NCBI GenBank assembly: GCA_947259195.1
Contig: CAMYLC010000138.1
Span: forward strand, 1 to 47,414
Source: Thermoanaerobaculia bacterium
GTDB lineage: Bacteria > Acidobacteriota > Thermoanaerobaculia > Multivoradales > JAHEKO01
DNA: 47,414 nucleotides
Direction: 5' to 3'
Below the pieces are notes generated by a model, which was not told the DNA's origin, ran no database searches, and saw nothing but the letters and a program-made list of their open reading frames with translations. Position 1 is the first letter of the stretch. Each line of letters starts with the position of its first letter. This document shows positions 8,615 to 16,790 of the stretch, piece after piece. Made by a program: the position numbers and the translations under genes.

Positions 8615-10369
8615 ATGTCAGGTCGCCGATTTGCACTAGCCGGCACTGCAATTGTCCTGGCACTGGCTCGTTTCAGCGCCCCAGGATTTGCTCAGACGTC
8701 GCTCGACAAGGAGCTCGGAGAAATCCGTGAATACCTCAGCCAGCTCGAAACTCTGGGGTTTGCCGGAGTCGTAGCCGTTTCGCTGGAGGGACGGCCGGTC
8801 CTGGTCGAGGGCTACGGCCTTGCCGATCGCGAGCACGGCATTGCCTGGACCCCAGCCACTGTCTCCTCCATCGGTTCCCTCACCAAACAGTTCACAGGTG
8901 CCACCCTCTTGTTGCTGCAAGAGCAAGACCAATTGTCGGTTGAGGATCCGCTAGGCAAGTACTTCGATGCCGTCCCCGACGACAAGAAGTCCATTACCCT
9001 CCACCACCTGCTGACTCACTCCTCCGGAATCGTCGACTTAGACGACGCCGGTGACTTCGACCCCATTGGGCTTGAAGAGTTCGTGGAACGTGTCTTGAAG
9101 CAGCCATTGGAGTCTCTCCCCGGGGAGCACTATCAGTACTCCAACGCCGGCTACAGCCTCCTAGGAGCTGTTATCGAGTCGGTAACGGGCAAGTCCTACG
9201 AGCAGTTCCTTCGCGAATCGGTTCTCGTCCCCAGCGGCATCTACGAGACTGGCTACATTCTGCCTGCCTGGGGAGCAGGACGATCAGCCCAGGGCTACGA
9301 GAATGCAAGACGATGGGGCACAGTCCTCGAGAGACCGTTCGCCGAGGATGGTCCCTACTGGGTGTTGAGAGCCAACGGTGGCCTTCATTCCACCGCCTAC
9401 GACATGATGCGCTGGGCCCAGGCATTGATGATGGGGCGGATCCTGTCACCTGAATCCATGGCCGCCTACTGGGCGCCCCAAGTCAGCGAGGGCGACAATA
9501 GTGCCTATGGCTATGGCTGGTCCATCGTCGACGCCGAGGAAGGTACCCTTGTCACTCACGACGGCAGCAATGGGATTCACTTCGCCGAGGCGGCCATCGT
9601 TCCGGCTAGGGAACTAGCGGTCTTCCTGCTAACAAATGTTCGCGCGGAGCTTCCGATGGTTAGTCAGGTCGTCGATCAGATAACTGCCCGTCTCCTGGGC
9701 AACATTCCGCTGCCGACTCTGCCGCAGATCTGTGAAACCCCTGGCACCGAGTTCGAGGGTTGGGTGGGTGTCTACGATCTCGAGGGGGGAGGAAGTCTCG
9801 AAGTCTTGCTCGAAGATGTCACGCTGCGCGTTTCCGGTAAGGACCGAATGGGATTTTCGGCGCTGCACTCCACGCGCCCGCTCGATTTCTCGCGAACCGA
9901 GCACCTGTCCGCACAAATCGACGACATCGTCGGGGCCTATGTCGAAGGGAACTACAAGCCACTCTGGGAGGCCTACGGCCGCAGTACTTCCCTCGAACAG
10001 CTCAAGGAACGGTGGGATAGCCGGATGCGCGATCTCGAAGAGGAGCACGGCACCTATCGCAGCTACGAGGTTCTGGGTACAGCGCTCAGGCCCGAGCGAG
10101 AGATCACCCTGGTCCGGTTTCATTTCGAGAGCGGCGGCGCCGACCGCGCCTATGTCTGGGACATGAACGCAGAAGAAGATCTCCTGGGAGTCTCGATTCG
10201 CGGTCTAGGCGCAACTCTAGTCTTCTACCCCGAGAGCAGCGACAGCTTCAGATCCTGGGATCGTCGCACCGGAGAATCCCGGCCGATGAGCTTCAGCCTC
10301 GGTCCCGAAGGCAGGGCCCGGCTCCTCATCGGTCAGGGGGCTGCCAGCGTTGAAGGCCATCGTCACTGA
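8615..10369 (+). CDS. Secreted serine beta-lactamase-like hydrolase (class C/S12 family)
   Basis: The 584-residue product has a signal peptide (cleavage near GFAQ) and an N-terminal serine beta-lactamase/D-Ala carboxypeptidase fold. Its active-site motifs are intact: SxxK at Ser88-Lys91 (GSLTKQFTGA), YxN at Tyr175-Asn177 (YQYSNAGYSLLG) and HxG at His315-Gly317 (VTHDGSNG). Residues after about 370 form an extra C-terminal domain of the type found in acidobacterial esterase-like members. The likely activity is hydrolysis of peptides, esters or peptidoglycan stems; beta-lactam resistance is not implied. AAGG precedes the ATG at 8615. It sits 20 bases downstream of the rhomboid gene, suggesting co-transcription. 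Confidence 0.88.
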   Translation: MSGRRFALAGTAIVLALARFSAPGFAQTSLDKELGEIREYLSQLETLGFAGVVAVSLEGRPVLVEGYGLADREHGIAWTPATVSSIGSLTKQFTGATLLLLQEQDQLSVEDPLGKYFDAVPDDKKSITLHHLLTHSSGIVDLDDAGDFDPIGLEEFVERVLKQPLESLPGEHYQYSNAGYSLLGAVIESVTGKSYEQFLRESVLVPSGIYETGYILPAWGAGRSAQGYENARRWGTVLERPFAEDGPYWVLRANGGLHSTAYDMMRWAQALMMGRILSPESMAAYWAPQVSEGDNSAYGYGWSIVDAEEGTLVTHDGSNGIHFAEAAIVPARELAVFLLTNVRAELPMVSQVVDQITARLLGNIPLPTLPQICETPGTEFEGWVGVYDLEGGGSLEVLLEDVTLRVSGKDRMGFSALHSTRPLDFSRTEHLSAQIDDIVGAYVEGNYKPLWEAYGRSTSLEQLKERWDSRMRDLEEEHGTYRSYEVLGTALRPEREITLVRFHFESGGADRAYVWDMNAEEDLLGVSIRGLGATLVFYPESSDSFRSWDRRTGESRPMSFSLGPEGRARLLIGQGAASVEGHRH

Positions 10370-10437
10370 TATCAGCGTGCGCGAGCTGGCGTCCAGTCCC
10401 GCGCCGCTATCATCCCAACTAGGGGGGGGAGTTACCC

Positions 10438-13434
10438 GTGATCAATCTAAGTCGAGAGTTTCTTACTATCAGCTTACTCGTTGCAGTTTCAGTTCTATCC
10501 ATGCTCGGTCCGAGCTTGGCCGTTGCTGCTCAGTCGACAGTGCCCGAATCGGCCTATTCCGATCTCACATGGCGGCTCGTAGGTCCCTTTCGCAGTGGTT
10601 GGGCGACGGCTGTGGCCGGCATCCCCGACAGTCCGGCGACCTACTACTTCGGTGCCGCCGATGGTGGCGTCTGGAGGACAACCGATGCGGGTTCTACGTG
10701 GCAGCCACTCTTCGACGACCAGGGCAGTGCTTCCATCGGCGCATTGACGATTGCACCCAGCGATCCGCAGGTCATCTGGGTGGGCACCGGACAGATTCAT
10801 CAACGCTGGGACATCGTGGATGGTGACGGTGTGTACCGATCCACCGACGGCGGCGAGACATGGATGCACCTAGGACTCAAGGAGACGAGGCATATCGGTG
10901 CCCTGTGGGCGGATCCAAGGAGAGCCGATACGGCGATTGTGGCCGCCCTGGGGCATGTATTCGGCCCCAACGAAGAGCGTGGCTTGTTTCGCACCGAGAA
11001 CGGGGGCAGCAGCTGGGACAGGGTCCTCTATCTGGACGCCGATTCAGGAGCTGCCGACATTGCTGGTACGCCCGAGCTTCCAGACCTCCTCTACGCCTCG
11101 CTCTGGCAAGTCCGACGCTACCCTTGGCTGGACTACTTTCAGCCCACAGTAGGGCCCAACAGCGGGATCTACCGTTCCGCCGATGCTGGCCGCACCTGGC
11201 TGAAAGTGGCTGGCACCGGGCTGCCGGAGGAGCCAATGGGTCGCATCGAGCTAGCTGTTGCGCCTGGCACCAATGGCCAACGGGTCTGGGCTGGCCTGGA
11301 ACTCGCGGAAGGCGGAGGCCTGTACCGCTCCGAGGACGGCGGGGCCACCTGGGTCCTGGTCAACGACGACTCCAGCCTGGTGGGCAGCTATATGGGTTGG
11401 CTTCTACCCGACCCATCGGATCCCAACACGGTTTGGGCGGGAGGACAGCCCTTGCGCCGGTCCACAGACGGCGGCGAGAGCTTCCAGATCGTTCGCAGCT
11501 CTCCCGGCGGGGACGACTACCACGCGTTGTGGATCGACCCCACCGATCCCCAGCGCATGATCACTGGAGCTGACCAAGGCGCCGTGGTCACCTTCAACGG
11601 TGGCAAGAGCTGGAGCAGTTGGTACAACCAGCCGACCGGGCAGTTCTATCGACTGGCGGTAGACAATCGCTTCCCTTACCGCATCTATAGTGGGCAACAA
11701 GACAGCGGTACGGTGGGTATAGCTAGCCGCAGTGACTACGGTCAAATCACCTTTCGGGACTGGACCCCGGTGGGTGGTGACGAGAGGGACGGAGACGTTC
11801 CCGACCCCGCAGATCCCGATATTGTCTATGGTGCTGGCCTGGGTGGCAGGGTCTCCAAGTGGAACGCTCGCACCGGACAGGTTCAGAATGTCTCCCCCTG
11901 GCCGCTCTCGAGCTATGCCGCACAGCCTGGAACGACTCGTTACCGCTACGACTGGATCACGCCGCTGGCCATTTCCCCACGGCCGCCGCACGCCATTTAC
12001 GTCGGAGCTCAGGTCCTCTTCCGCTCCCTCGACGGCGGCAACAGCTGGGAAACCATCAGTCCCGATCTGACAGGAGCGGCCGAAGGTGCGACCGACTGTA
12101 AGGGAGACGTCCCCCTGAAGAGAGCCACCTCTTGTGGCTACGGAGTCATCTTCGCCATCGCTCCGTCACCAGCAACGGACGGCCTGACGTGGATAGGGAC
12201 GACCAACGGCCGTATTCAACTCACCCGGGATGACGGAGCCACTTGGGTCGACGTCACTCCGCCTGGTCTACCTGACTGGAGCAAGGTCAACATCATCGAC
12301 CCATCTGCGTCGGATCCTGCAACCGCCTACGTAGCCGCCGATCGGCACCGTGTCGACGATCCCAGCCCGATGGCCTTCCGCACGCACGACTTTGGAGTCA
12401 CCTGGACAGAGATCGGCCACGGCCTACCGCCTGGCGAATGGGTCGGTGCGATTCGGCAGGACCCGGAGCAGGCAGGATTGCTCTACGCCGGCACGAACCG
12501 TGGGGTACACGTTTCCTTTGACGATGGCGAAACCTGGCAAAGCCTGAAGCTCAACCTGCCGACGACCGGCATCAATGACCTACTGGTGCATGAGGACGAC
12601 GTGATCGTGGCCACCCAGGGACGCGCCATCTGGGTGCTGGACGCTGTAGCTCCTTTGCGCCGGCTTGCCGGTGCCAAAATCGGCGATGAGTCGGTCCTTG
12701 TGCCGCCCGCCACTGCCTGGCGCTTGCGCTTCAATCAGAACAAGGACACGCCGCTGCCGCCGGAGGAACCGACAGGTGAGAATCCGCCCGCAGGGGCAAT
12801 CCTGGACTACATCCTGCCGTCCAACGCAACTGGACCCGTTGTCCTCGAAATTCTCGATAGCGACGGCAACCAGGTCCGGCGTTTCGGCAGTGACGACGAG
12901 ATCACGCCTCCCAATGCCCGCGTCTACTTCGCAGACACCTGGTTGGGCGATCTTCCGAGGCCCGCAGCTGGGCCTGGGCACCACCGATTCGTATGGGATC
13001 TGCGCTACCCAGCACCCCCGACTGTCAGCTCCAGCTATTCCATCGCTGCGGTGCCGGGACGCCCCACCCCGGTCAGGCCTCAGGGTGCTTTCGTGGTGCC
13101 AGGGACTTTCGAAGTCAGATTGACAACTGCCGGCCAGACCATCTCGCAAGAACTCGAGGTCGAAATGGACCCCCGAGTCGAGGTCACTTCGGCGGAGCTG
13201 TCAGGCCTGCTGGAGTTCCAGAACGAAGTCGCGACTGCTCTGGCAAGCACGGTGACACTGGCTGAGCGGACCCAGGAGGCTGGTGAGGAGACCTACGATG
13301 AAGCCCTCTCGATTGCCCGGGTGCTAACCTCGCTAGCTTCGGACCTGGAGAGCGCAGACGCTGCGCCCACCGTGCCGCAGCGCGAGTTATTCAACCACAC
13401 AGTCGACCGTCTGAAGAGTGCCGAGGGCCAGTAG
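10438..13434 (+). CDS. Secreted VPS10/sortilin-type Asp-box beta-propeller protein (paralogue 1)
   Basis: The 998-residue product has a signal peptide and at least ten Asp-box (BNR) repeats of the form S-x-D-x-G-x-T-W. Examples are TTDAGSTW, STDGGETW, TENGGSSW, SADAGRTW, SEDGGATW, STDGGESF, SLDGGNSW, TRDDGATW and SFDDGETW. These build one or two large beta-propellers like those of VPS10/sortilin domains and xyloglucanases. After about residue 760 a beta-sandwich-like region (ILDSDGNQVRRF, HHRFVWDLRYPAPP) and a helical C-terminus follow. No glycosidase acid pair was identified, so the role (peptide or glycan binding, or a hydrolase) is open. The GTG at 10438 follows a long G-rich ribosome site (GGGGGGGAG). 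It is paralogous to the protein at 24964-28233. Confidence 0.88.
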   Translation: MINLSREFLTISLLVAVSVLSMLGPSLAVAAQSTVPESAYSDLTWRLVGPFRSGWATAVAGIPDSPATYYFGAADGGVWRTTDAGSTWQPLFDDQGSASIGALTIAPSDPQVIWVGTGQIHQRWDIVDGDGVYRSTDGGETWMHLGLKETRHIGALWADPRRADTAIVAALGHVFGPNEERGLFRTENGGSSWDRVLYLDADSGAADIAGTPELPDLLYASLWQVRRYPWLDYFQPTVGPNSGIYRSADAGRTWLKVAGTGLPEEPMGRIELAVAPGTNGQRVWAGLELAEGGGLYRSEDGGATWVLVNDDSSLVGSYMGWLLPDPSDPNTVWAGGQPLRRSTDGGESFQIVRSSPGGDDYHALWIDPTDPQRMITGADQGAVVTFNGGKSWSSWYNQPTGQFYRLAVDNRFPYRIYSGQQDSGTVGIASRSDYGQITFRDWTPVGGDERDGDVPDPADPDIVYGAGLGGRVSKWNARTGQVQNVSPWPLSSYAAQPGTTRYRYDWITPLAISPRPPHAIYVGAQVLFRSLDGGNSWETISPDLTGAAEGATDCKGDVPLKRATSCGYGVIFAIAPSPATDGLTWIGTTNGRIQLTRDDGATWVDVTPPGLPDWSKVNIIDPSASDPATAYVAADRHRVDDPSPMAFRTHDFGVTWTEIGHGLPPGEWVGAIRQDPEQAGLLYAGTNRGVHVSFDDGETWQSLKLNLPTTGINDLLVHEDDVIVATQGRAIWVLDAVAPLRRLAGAKIGDESVLVPPATAWRLRFNQNKDTPLPPEEPTGENPPAGAILDYILPSNATGPVVLEILDSDGNQVRRFGSDDEITPPNARVYFADTWLGDLPRPAAGPGHHRFVWDLRYPAPPTVSSSYSIAAVPGRPTPVRPQGAFVVPGTFEVRLTTAGQTISQELEVEMDPRVEVTSAELSGLLEFQNEVATALASTVTLAERTQEAGEETYDEALSIARVLTSLASDLESADAAPTVPQRELFNHTVDRLKSAEGQ

Positions 13435-13454
13435 AAAAGTCCTGACCGCGAATA

Positions 13455-14615
13455 TTAGCCTGCCCGAGCCTCGATCAGAGCTTCAGCGAGCTGGTCAGGC
13501 GCGAGGAAGCGCCAGGTTTCGTTGACTTGGATCTTGAAACCCGTGCCGTCGCCCAGCGGCTCGGGAAGATCGATATTGCTCTCCGCAAGCTTCCGCCGAA
13601 ATTTCTGCGCATCGGTGCCAGCCACTTTCAGGCGGGTGGTGTTGGTGCCGTTGGGTACGCGCTCGATCTCGAAGCCCTGCTGCTTCGCCACTCGCTTGAA
13701 GACCTCCTCCGAATCACTCACCGCCTTCTGGAAGCGGTCCGAGAAACCTTCCAAGTAGTGTCCGGCCACAGCCGCGAAAGCCCAGCCATACGGCAGGCTG
13801 CCACCGTACATGCGGCGCCTATGGAACATCTCGTCCAACAGTGCATCGGGGCCTGCCAGGATCGCTCCAGAGCCTGCATTGAAGTACTTCCACAATGAAA
13901 TGTAGACGGTATCGAAGAGCGCCGCGTACTCCTTGACGCTCACCCCCGTGTAGGGCGGTGCCAAGAAGAGGCGAGCCCCATCGAGATGCATGCCGATGCC
14001 CGCCTCTCGGGCGAAGGTCGACACCCTCTGCATTTCCTCGAAGTCGAAGACCTGCTGCCAGAGCCGGCGCACAGGCGACTCGATGCCGATGACACGGATC
14101 GGGGTGCTGACCCTGCCACTAGCCGCCCTCTCCACCTCTGCTTGAACCTCTTCCAGCGAGAAAGTCGCCTTGCCTGGTGCCAGGCCGATCACAGGCACAT
14201 TGCTCAAGCGCTGACAGCAATCTCCAGAGTCGTTGTAGAGGTGGCTCTCTTCCTGCAGGAGCACTCTGCCTTCTTCTCCTGCCAGCACCCGTACCGCGAG
14301 TTGATTGGCCAGTGTGCCGGTTGGAAAGAAGACTGCCCGTTCCTTGCCCAGCAACTCCGCCATCCGGCGCTCGAGCTTCTCGACGCTACCGCCCCGCGAG
14401 TAGTAGTCGGGCTCTATCCTGTCCTCCGCCGCCAGCTGACCGAGGCACGCCGCGTAGTCCCGGGGCGTCAAGCCGAGGCCATCACCATGCAGTCGGACTA
14501 CCGGCGCGAGCTTCTCGTTGGGCTCGGCCGCTCCGGCAGCGCCACTGCCCAACCCGAGGGCTGCCGCTCCCGCCGAGCTCATCACCAGGAAATTCCTTCG
14601 GTCGATCTCATTCAT
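13455..14615 (-). CDS. Tat-exported threonine-aldolase/beta-eliminating-lyase-like PLP enzyme
   Basis: The 386-residue product belongs to the fold-type I beta-eliminating lyase/threonine aldolase family (retro-aldol cleavage of beta-hydroxy amino acids to glycine and an aldehyde). It carries DYYSRGGSVEKLERRM, the FFPTGTLANQLAV loop, the PLP-stacking His125 (EESHLY), Asp212 (HLDGAR) and the Schiff-base lysine Lys243 (SLWKYFNAGSGAIL). Uniquely for a metabolic aldolase, it opens with a twin-arginine signal (DRRNFLVMSSAGAAALGLG, cleavage near AAGAAE). It should therefore be exported already folded with its cofactor. The ATG at 14615 has a perfect GGAGGAG six bases upstream and begins just before the Arg-Arg pair; the longer start at 14639 is disfavoured. 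It lies downstream of the amidohydrolase and may be in its operon. Confidence 0.85.
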   Translation of the reverse strand: MNEIDRRNFLVMSSAGAAALGLGSGAAGAAEPNEKLAPVVRLHGDGLGLTPRDYAACLGQLAAEDRIEPDYYSRGGSVEKLERRMAELLGKERAVFFPTGTLANQLAVRVLAGEEGRVLLQEESHLYNDSGDCCQRLSNVPVIGLAPGKATFSLEEVQAEVERAASGRVSTPIRVIGIESPVRRLWQQVFDFEEMQRVSTFAREAGIGMHLDGARLFLAPPYTGVSVKEYAALFDTVYISLWKYFNAGSGAILAGPDALLDEMFHRRRMYGGSLPYGWAFAAVAGHYLEGFSDRFQKAVSDSEEVFKRVAKQQGFEIERVPNGTNTTRLKVAGTDAQKFRRKLAESNIDLPEPLGDGTGFKIQVNETWRFLAPDQLAEALIEARAG

Positions 14616-14662
14616 GGCTCCTCCGTAATCGGCTTTCAATCGTGGATCCGGGACCTACTTTC

Positions 14663-14720
14663 CCTCGGTGCCAGGGGCTTTCAATGCTGTTCTTCCTCGG
14701 TGCCTGGTGTTTTCAGTGCT
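14663..14720. repeat. Period-32 imperfect tandem repeat overlapping the amidohydrolase 3' end
   Basis: Two 26-base units, 14663-14688 and 14695-14720, match at 22 of 26 positions and both begin CCTCGGTGCC. The spacing is 32 bases. The second unit covers the last codons and stop (14713-14715) of the amidohydrolase gene; the first lies wholly in the gap before the aldolase-like gene. It looks like a small local duplication of the gene's tail. The period is not a multiple of three, so it does not extend the frame. Confidence 0.55.
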
Positions 14721-16071
14721 TTGGGGCCGGCAGCAGATCGGACAGCTCGAGGACTTCCCCAGCGAGAACCACCGTTTCGATGGATCGCAGATTGGCGACC
14801 CCGTCGCGAGGATCCTCAATCAAAACAAGAAGGTCGGCCCGCTGGCCCTCGCGGACTTCACCGACGGCGCCCCAGTTCGGAAAGGTTTTCGAGAAATTGG
14901 AGGTCGCCGCCGCCAGAATCTCCCGCGGGCTCATGCCGATCCGGCTCAAGCCCTCCAGTTCGTGGTGCAGGGAGATCCCGGGCATGGTGCCCCAAACATC
15001 GGTGCCGCTGCCTGCCAGATAGTTTGCGCCAGCTCGGCGAAAAACCTCTTCCAGCATCAACTCGCTGCGAGCCAAAGCGGCGTAGGCCACCTGGTGCGCA
15101 ACACCGCCCTCGTGCCGCCCTGTATCTCGATTTGCAGGTCTGTTGATGTCCTCGGGATCCAGCAGGCCAGCCACTGGTTCATCCCACGGATTCTCGGCCC
15201 AGGGCTGATCCAGGTAGAGAAGGGCGAGGGTCGGCATGAGAGCAATCGGGCCCGAGGCCAGCACCCTTGCATGTCTCTCGAGCCGCTCATCGAAGGGCGA
15301 CAGGCCGCTCAACCACTTGTAGTAGGTCCACTTCGGACTATCGAGATCGTCACTGAAGGGCTGCTCGATCACGGCCTGCGCCATCTCTTCTGGAGCCATG
15401 TCGAGCGAGTATCGCGTCGTATGGACGAAGGCGTTCAACCCTGCTTCGATGCCCTGGCGGTAGGACGATAGCCCCAGCTCACCGATCGTGCCCATGCCGT
15501 GCAAGCGGGCCCGATCCGCCAGCGCCTGCAGCTGGTCCGGTGGCAGCTTGTACATCAGCAAAAGGATCTCGACTCCCTCCACCGCCAGCCGATCCGTGGC
15601 CGCCAGATGCTCTTCCAGGGTCGCGCGCTCGGAGCCAACGGAGTCAAGACGATGGATCTTCGGACCGGGAACTGCATCGAGATAGAGGCCCCCGCGCCGC
15701 CCTCCGTCAACCGAGATGATGGACGTCACGCCGCTGGCCAGATAGGCGTTCGCATAGGCCTGGTTGTTGATCGCCGCAAAGCCGTCGACGAGGCCGGGCA
15801 CGATGAACTTGCCGGTAGCATCCACAATCAGCGCTCCGGGGGGAACAGCAACCGCGTCACCCCGGCCGACCGCTGTGATCTTGCCGCCCTCGACGATCAC
15901 GACAGCATCTTCAACATCCGCTGTGGAATGTCCCCAGTCGCCGGTGTCAATGACCGTCCCGCCGATCAGCGCCAGTGACTCCGCACCGACACGTGAAGCT
16001 CCAGTCGGCGCCAGGAAGACCGAAGCGGCCAGCAGCATGACGGCAAAGGCTCGGATAGCGTCGACTCGCAT
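14713..16071 (-). CDS. Secreted amidohydrolase-fold protein lacking the HxH metal motif
   Basis: The 452-residue product has a signal peptide (MRVDAIRAFAVMLLAASVFL) and the composite-domain opening of imidazolonepropionase-type amidohydrolases (ALIGGTVIDTG, VIVEGGKITAVG). Where family members read PGLIDxHxH, this protein reads PGLVDGFAAINN (about residues 92-103), so both metal-binding histidines are absent. Other conserved positions remain: Lys175 (LMYKLPPDQ), His191, His217 (NAFVHTTR), the GSGTDVWG aspartate and the SPREILAAATSNFSK helix. It may bind a single metal or be a non-catalytic binding protein. The ATG at 16071 has GGAG nine bases upstream and begins the signal peptide; the longer start at 16131 is not needed. 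Its neighbours are TetR upstream and the aldolase-like gene downstream. Confidence 0.82.
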   Translation of the reverse strand: MRVDAIRAFAVMLLAASVFLAPTGASRVGAESLALIGGTVIDTGDWGHSTADVEDAVVIVEGGKITAVGRGDAVAVPPGALIVDATGKFIVPGLVDGFAAINNQAYANAYLASGVTSIISVDGGRRGGLYLDAVPGPKIHRLDSVGSERATLEEHLAATDRLAVEGVEILLLMYKLPPDQLQALADRARLHGMGTIGELGLSSYRQGIEAGLNAFVHTTRYSLDMAPEEMAQAVIEQPFSDDLDSPKWTYYKWLSGLSPFDERLERHARVLASGPIALMPTLALLYLDQPWAENPWDEPVAGLLDPEDINRPANRDTGRHEGGVAHQVAYAALARSELMLEEVFRRAGANYLAGSGTDVWGTMPGISLHHELEGLSRIGMSPREILAAATSNFSKTFPNWGAVGEVREGQRADLLVLIEDPRDGVANLRSIETVVLAGEVLELSDLLPAPKH

Positions 16072-16098
16072 GGTGATCTCCAGTCTCGAGAAACAAGC

Positions 16099-16113
16099 CC
16101 ATCCGAAGGATGG
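16099..16113. promoter_or_regulatory. Short perfect inverted repeat upstream of the amidohydrolase
   Basis: CCATCC at 16099-16104 and GGATGG at 16108-16113 are separated by GAA, 28 bases upstream of the amidohydrolase start and 66 bases after the TetR stop. It could be a small leader hairpin or an operator half-site pair for the adjacent TetR protein. No second copy was seen. Confidence 0.25.
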
Positions 16114-16178
16114 TGTGACTATACCGTTCACCGGGTACCTCCAGCGTGTTCATCACCGGCTGTTTGAGAGGCCTTGCC

Positions 16179-16733
16179 TCAGGGTCGAACGAAAAAGGCG
16201 TGCCACTGCCGCAAGGAATCGCGGCGCTGGGTCCTGGGCTCCCTCACCAGAATCCCGCGCTTGAGACTGTTGGCGGTCACGAAGATCCGGGTTCTGGCCT
16301 CGAGCTCGTCGCCCTCGAACCCCATCTCCTTGAATAGACCCCTCACGAAGGTCAGGCGCATGCGATCGACCTTCCTGACAACAGGCGCCACCTCCGGCTC
16401 GTGAGATGCCCAGGTCCGCATAGCGAGGTCGTGGCCCGCGAGATCCTGCCGGCTGATCATCTTCATGAGGCAGAAGAGTCGATCCTCCGGGCTACCTGCC
16501 TTCGCTCCAATGTCGTCTATGACTGCCTTCGTCGAAGAGCGCGCCCAGTAGTCGGCCAGACTCCGCACGAATTCGGCCCGGTTTTCGAAGTGCCAGTAGA
16601 AGCTTCCCTTGGTGACTCCCAATTGTCCGACCAACCGGTCGATGCGAAGCTTCGCCTCTCCCTCTTCCGACAGCACGTCCAGGGAGCGGGCGAGAAACTC
16701 GTCACGGCTGTATCGGCTCGGCTTGCTGGTCAT
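16179..16733 (-). CDS. TetR-family transcriptional regulator
   Basis: The 184-residue product has the TetR N-terminal helix-turn-helix (about residues 31-53): RIDRLVGQLGVTKGSFYWHF, the family's most conserved stretch. It is followed by an all-helical ligand-binding and dimerisation domain (DRLFCLMKMISRQDLAGHDL, EVAPVVRKVDRMRLTFVRGLF). Such proteins usually repress a neighbouring gene until a small ligand binds. Candidate targets are the amidohydrolase 107 bases downstream, its own kinase-led transcript, or the divergent lyase. The ATG at 16733 (MTSKPSRYSRDEF) is chosen by family N-terminus, with GAGG about 10 bases upstream; an in-frame start at 16775 is possible. Confidence 0.88.
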   Translation of the reverse strand: MTSKPSRYSRDEFLARSLDVLSEEGEAKLRIDRLVGQLGVTKGSFYWHFENRAEFVRSLADYWARSSTKAVIDDIGAKAGSPEDRLFCLMKMISRQDLAGHDLAMRTWASHEPEVAPVVRKVDRMRLTFVRGLFKEMGFEGDELEARTRIFVTANSLKRGILVREPRTQRRDSLRQWHAFFVRP

Positions 16734-16790
16734 TCGGGCTGCCTCTCGAGAAGAAACTTCGGATTCCCTTCGCACGTTTGCTCACCTGGC

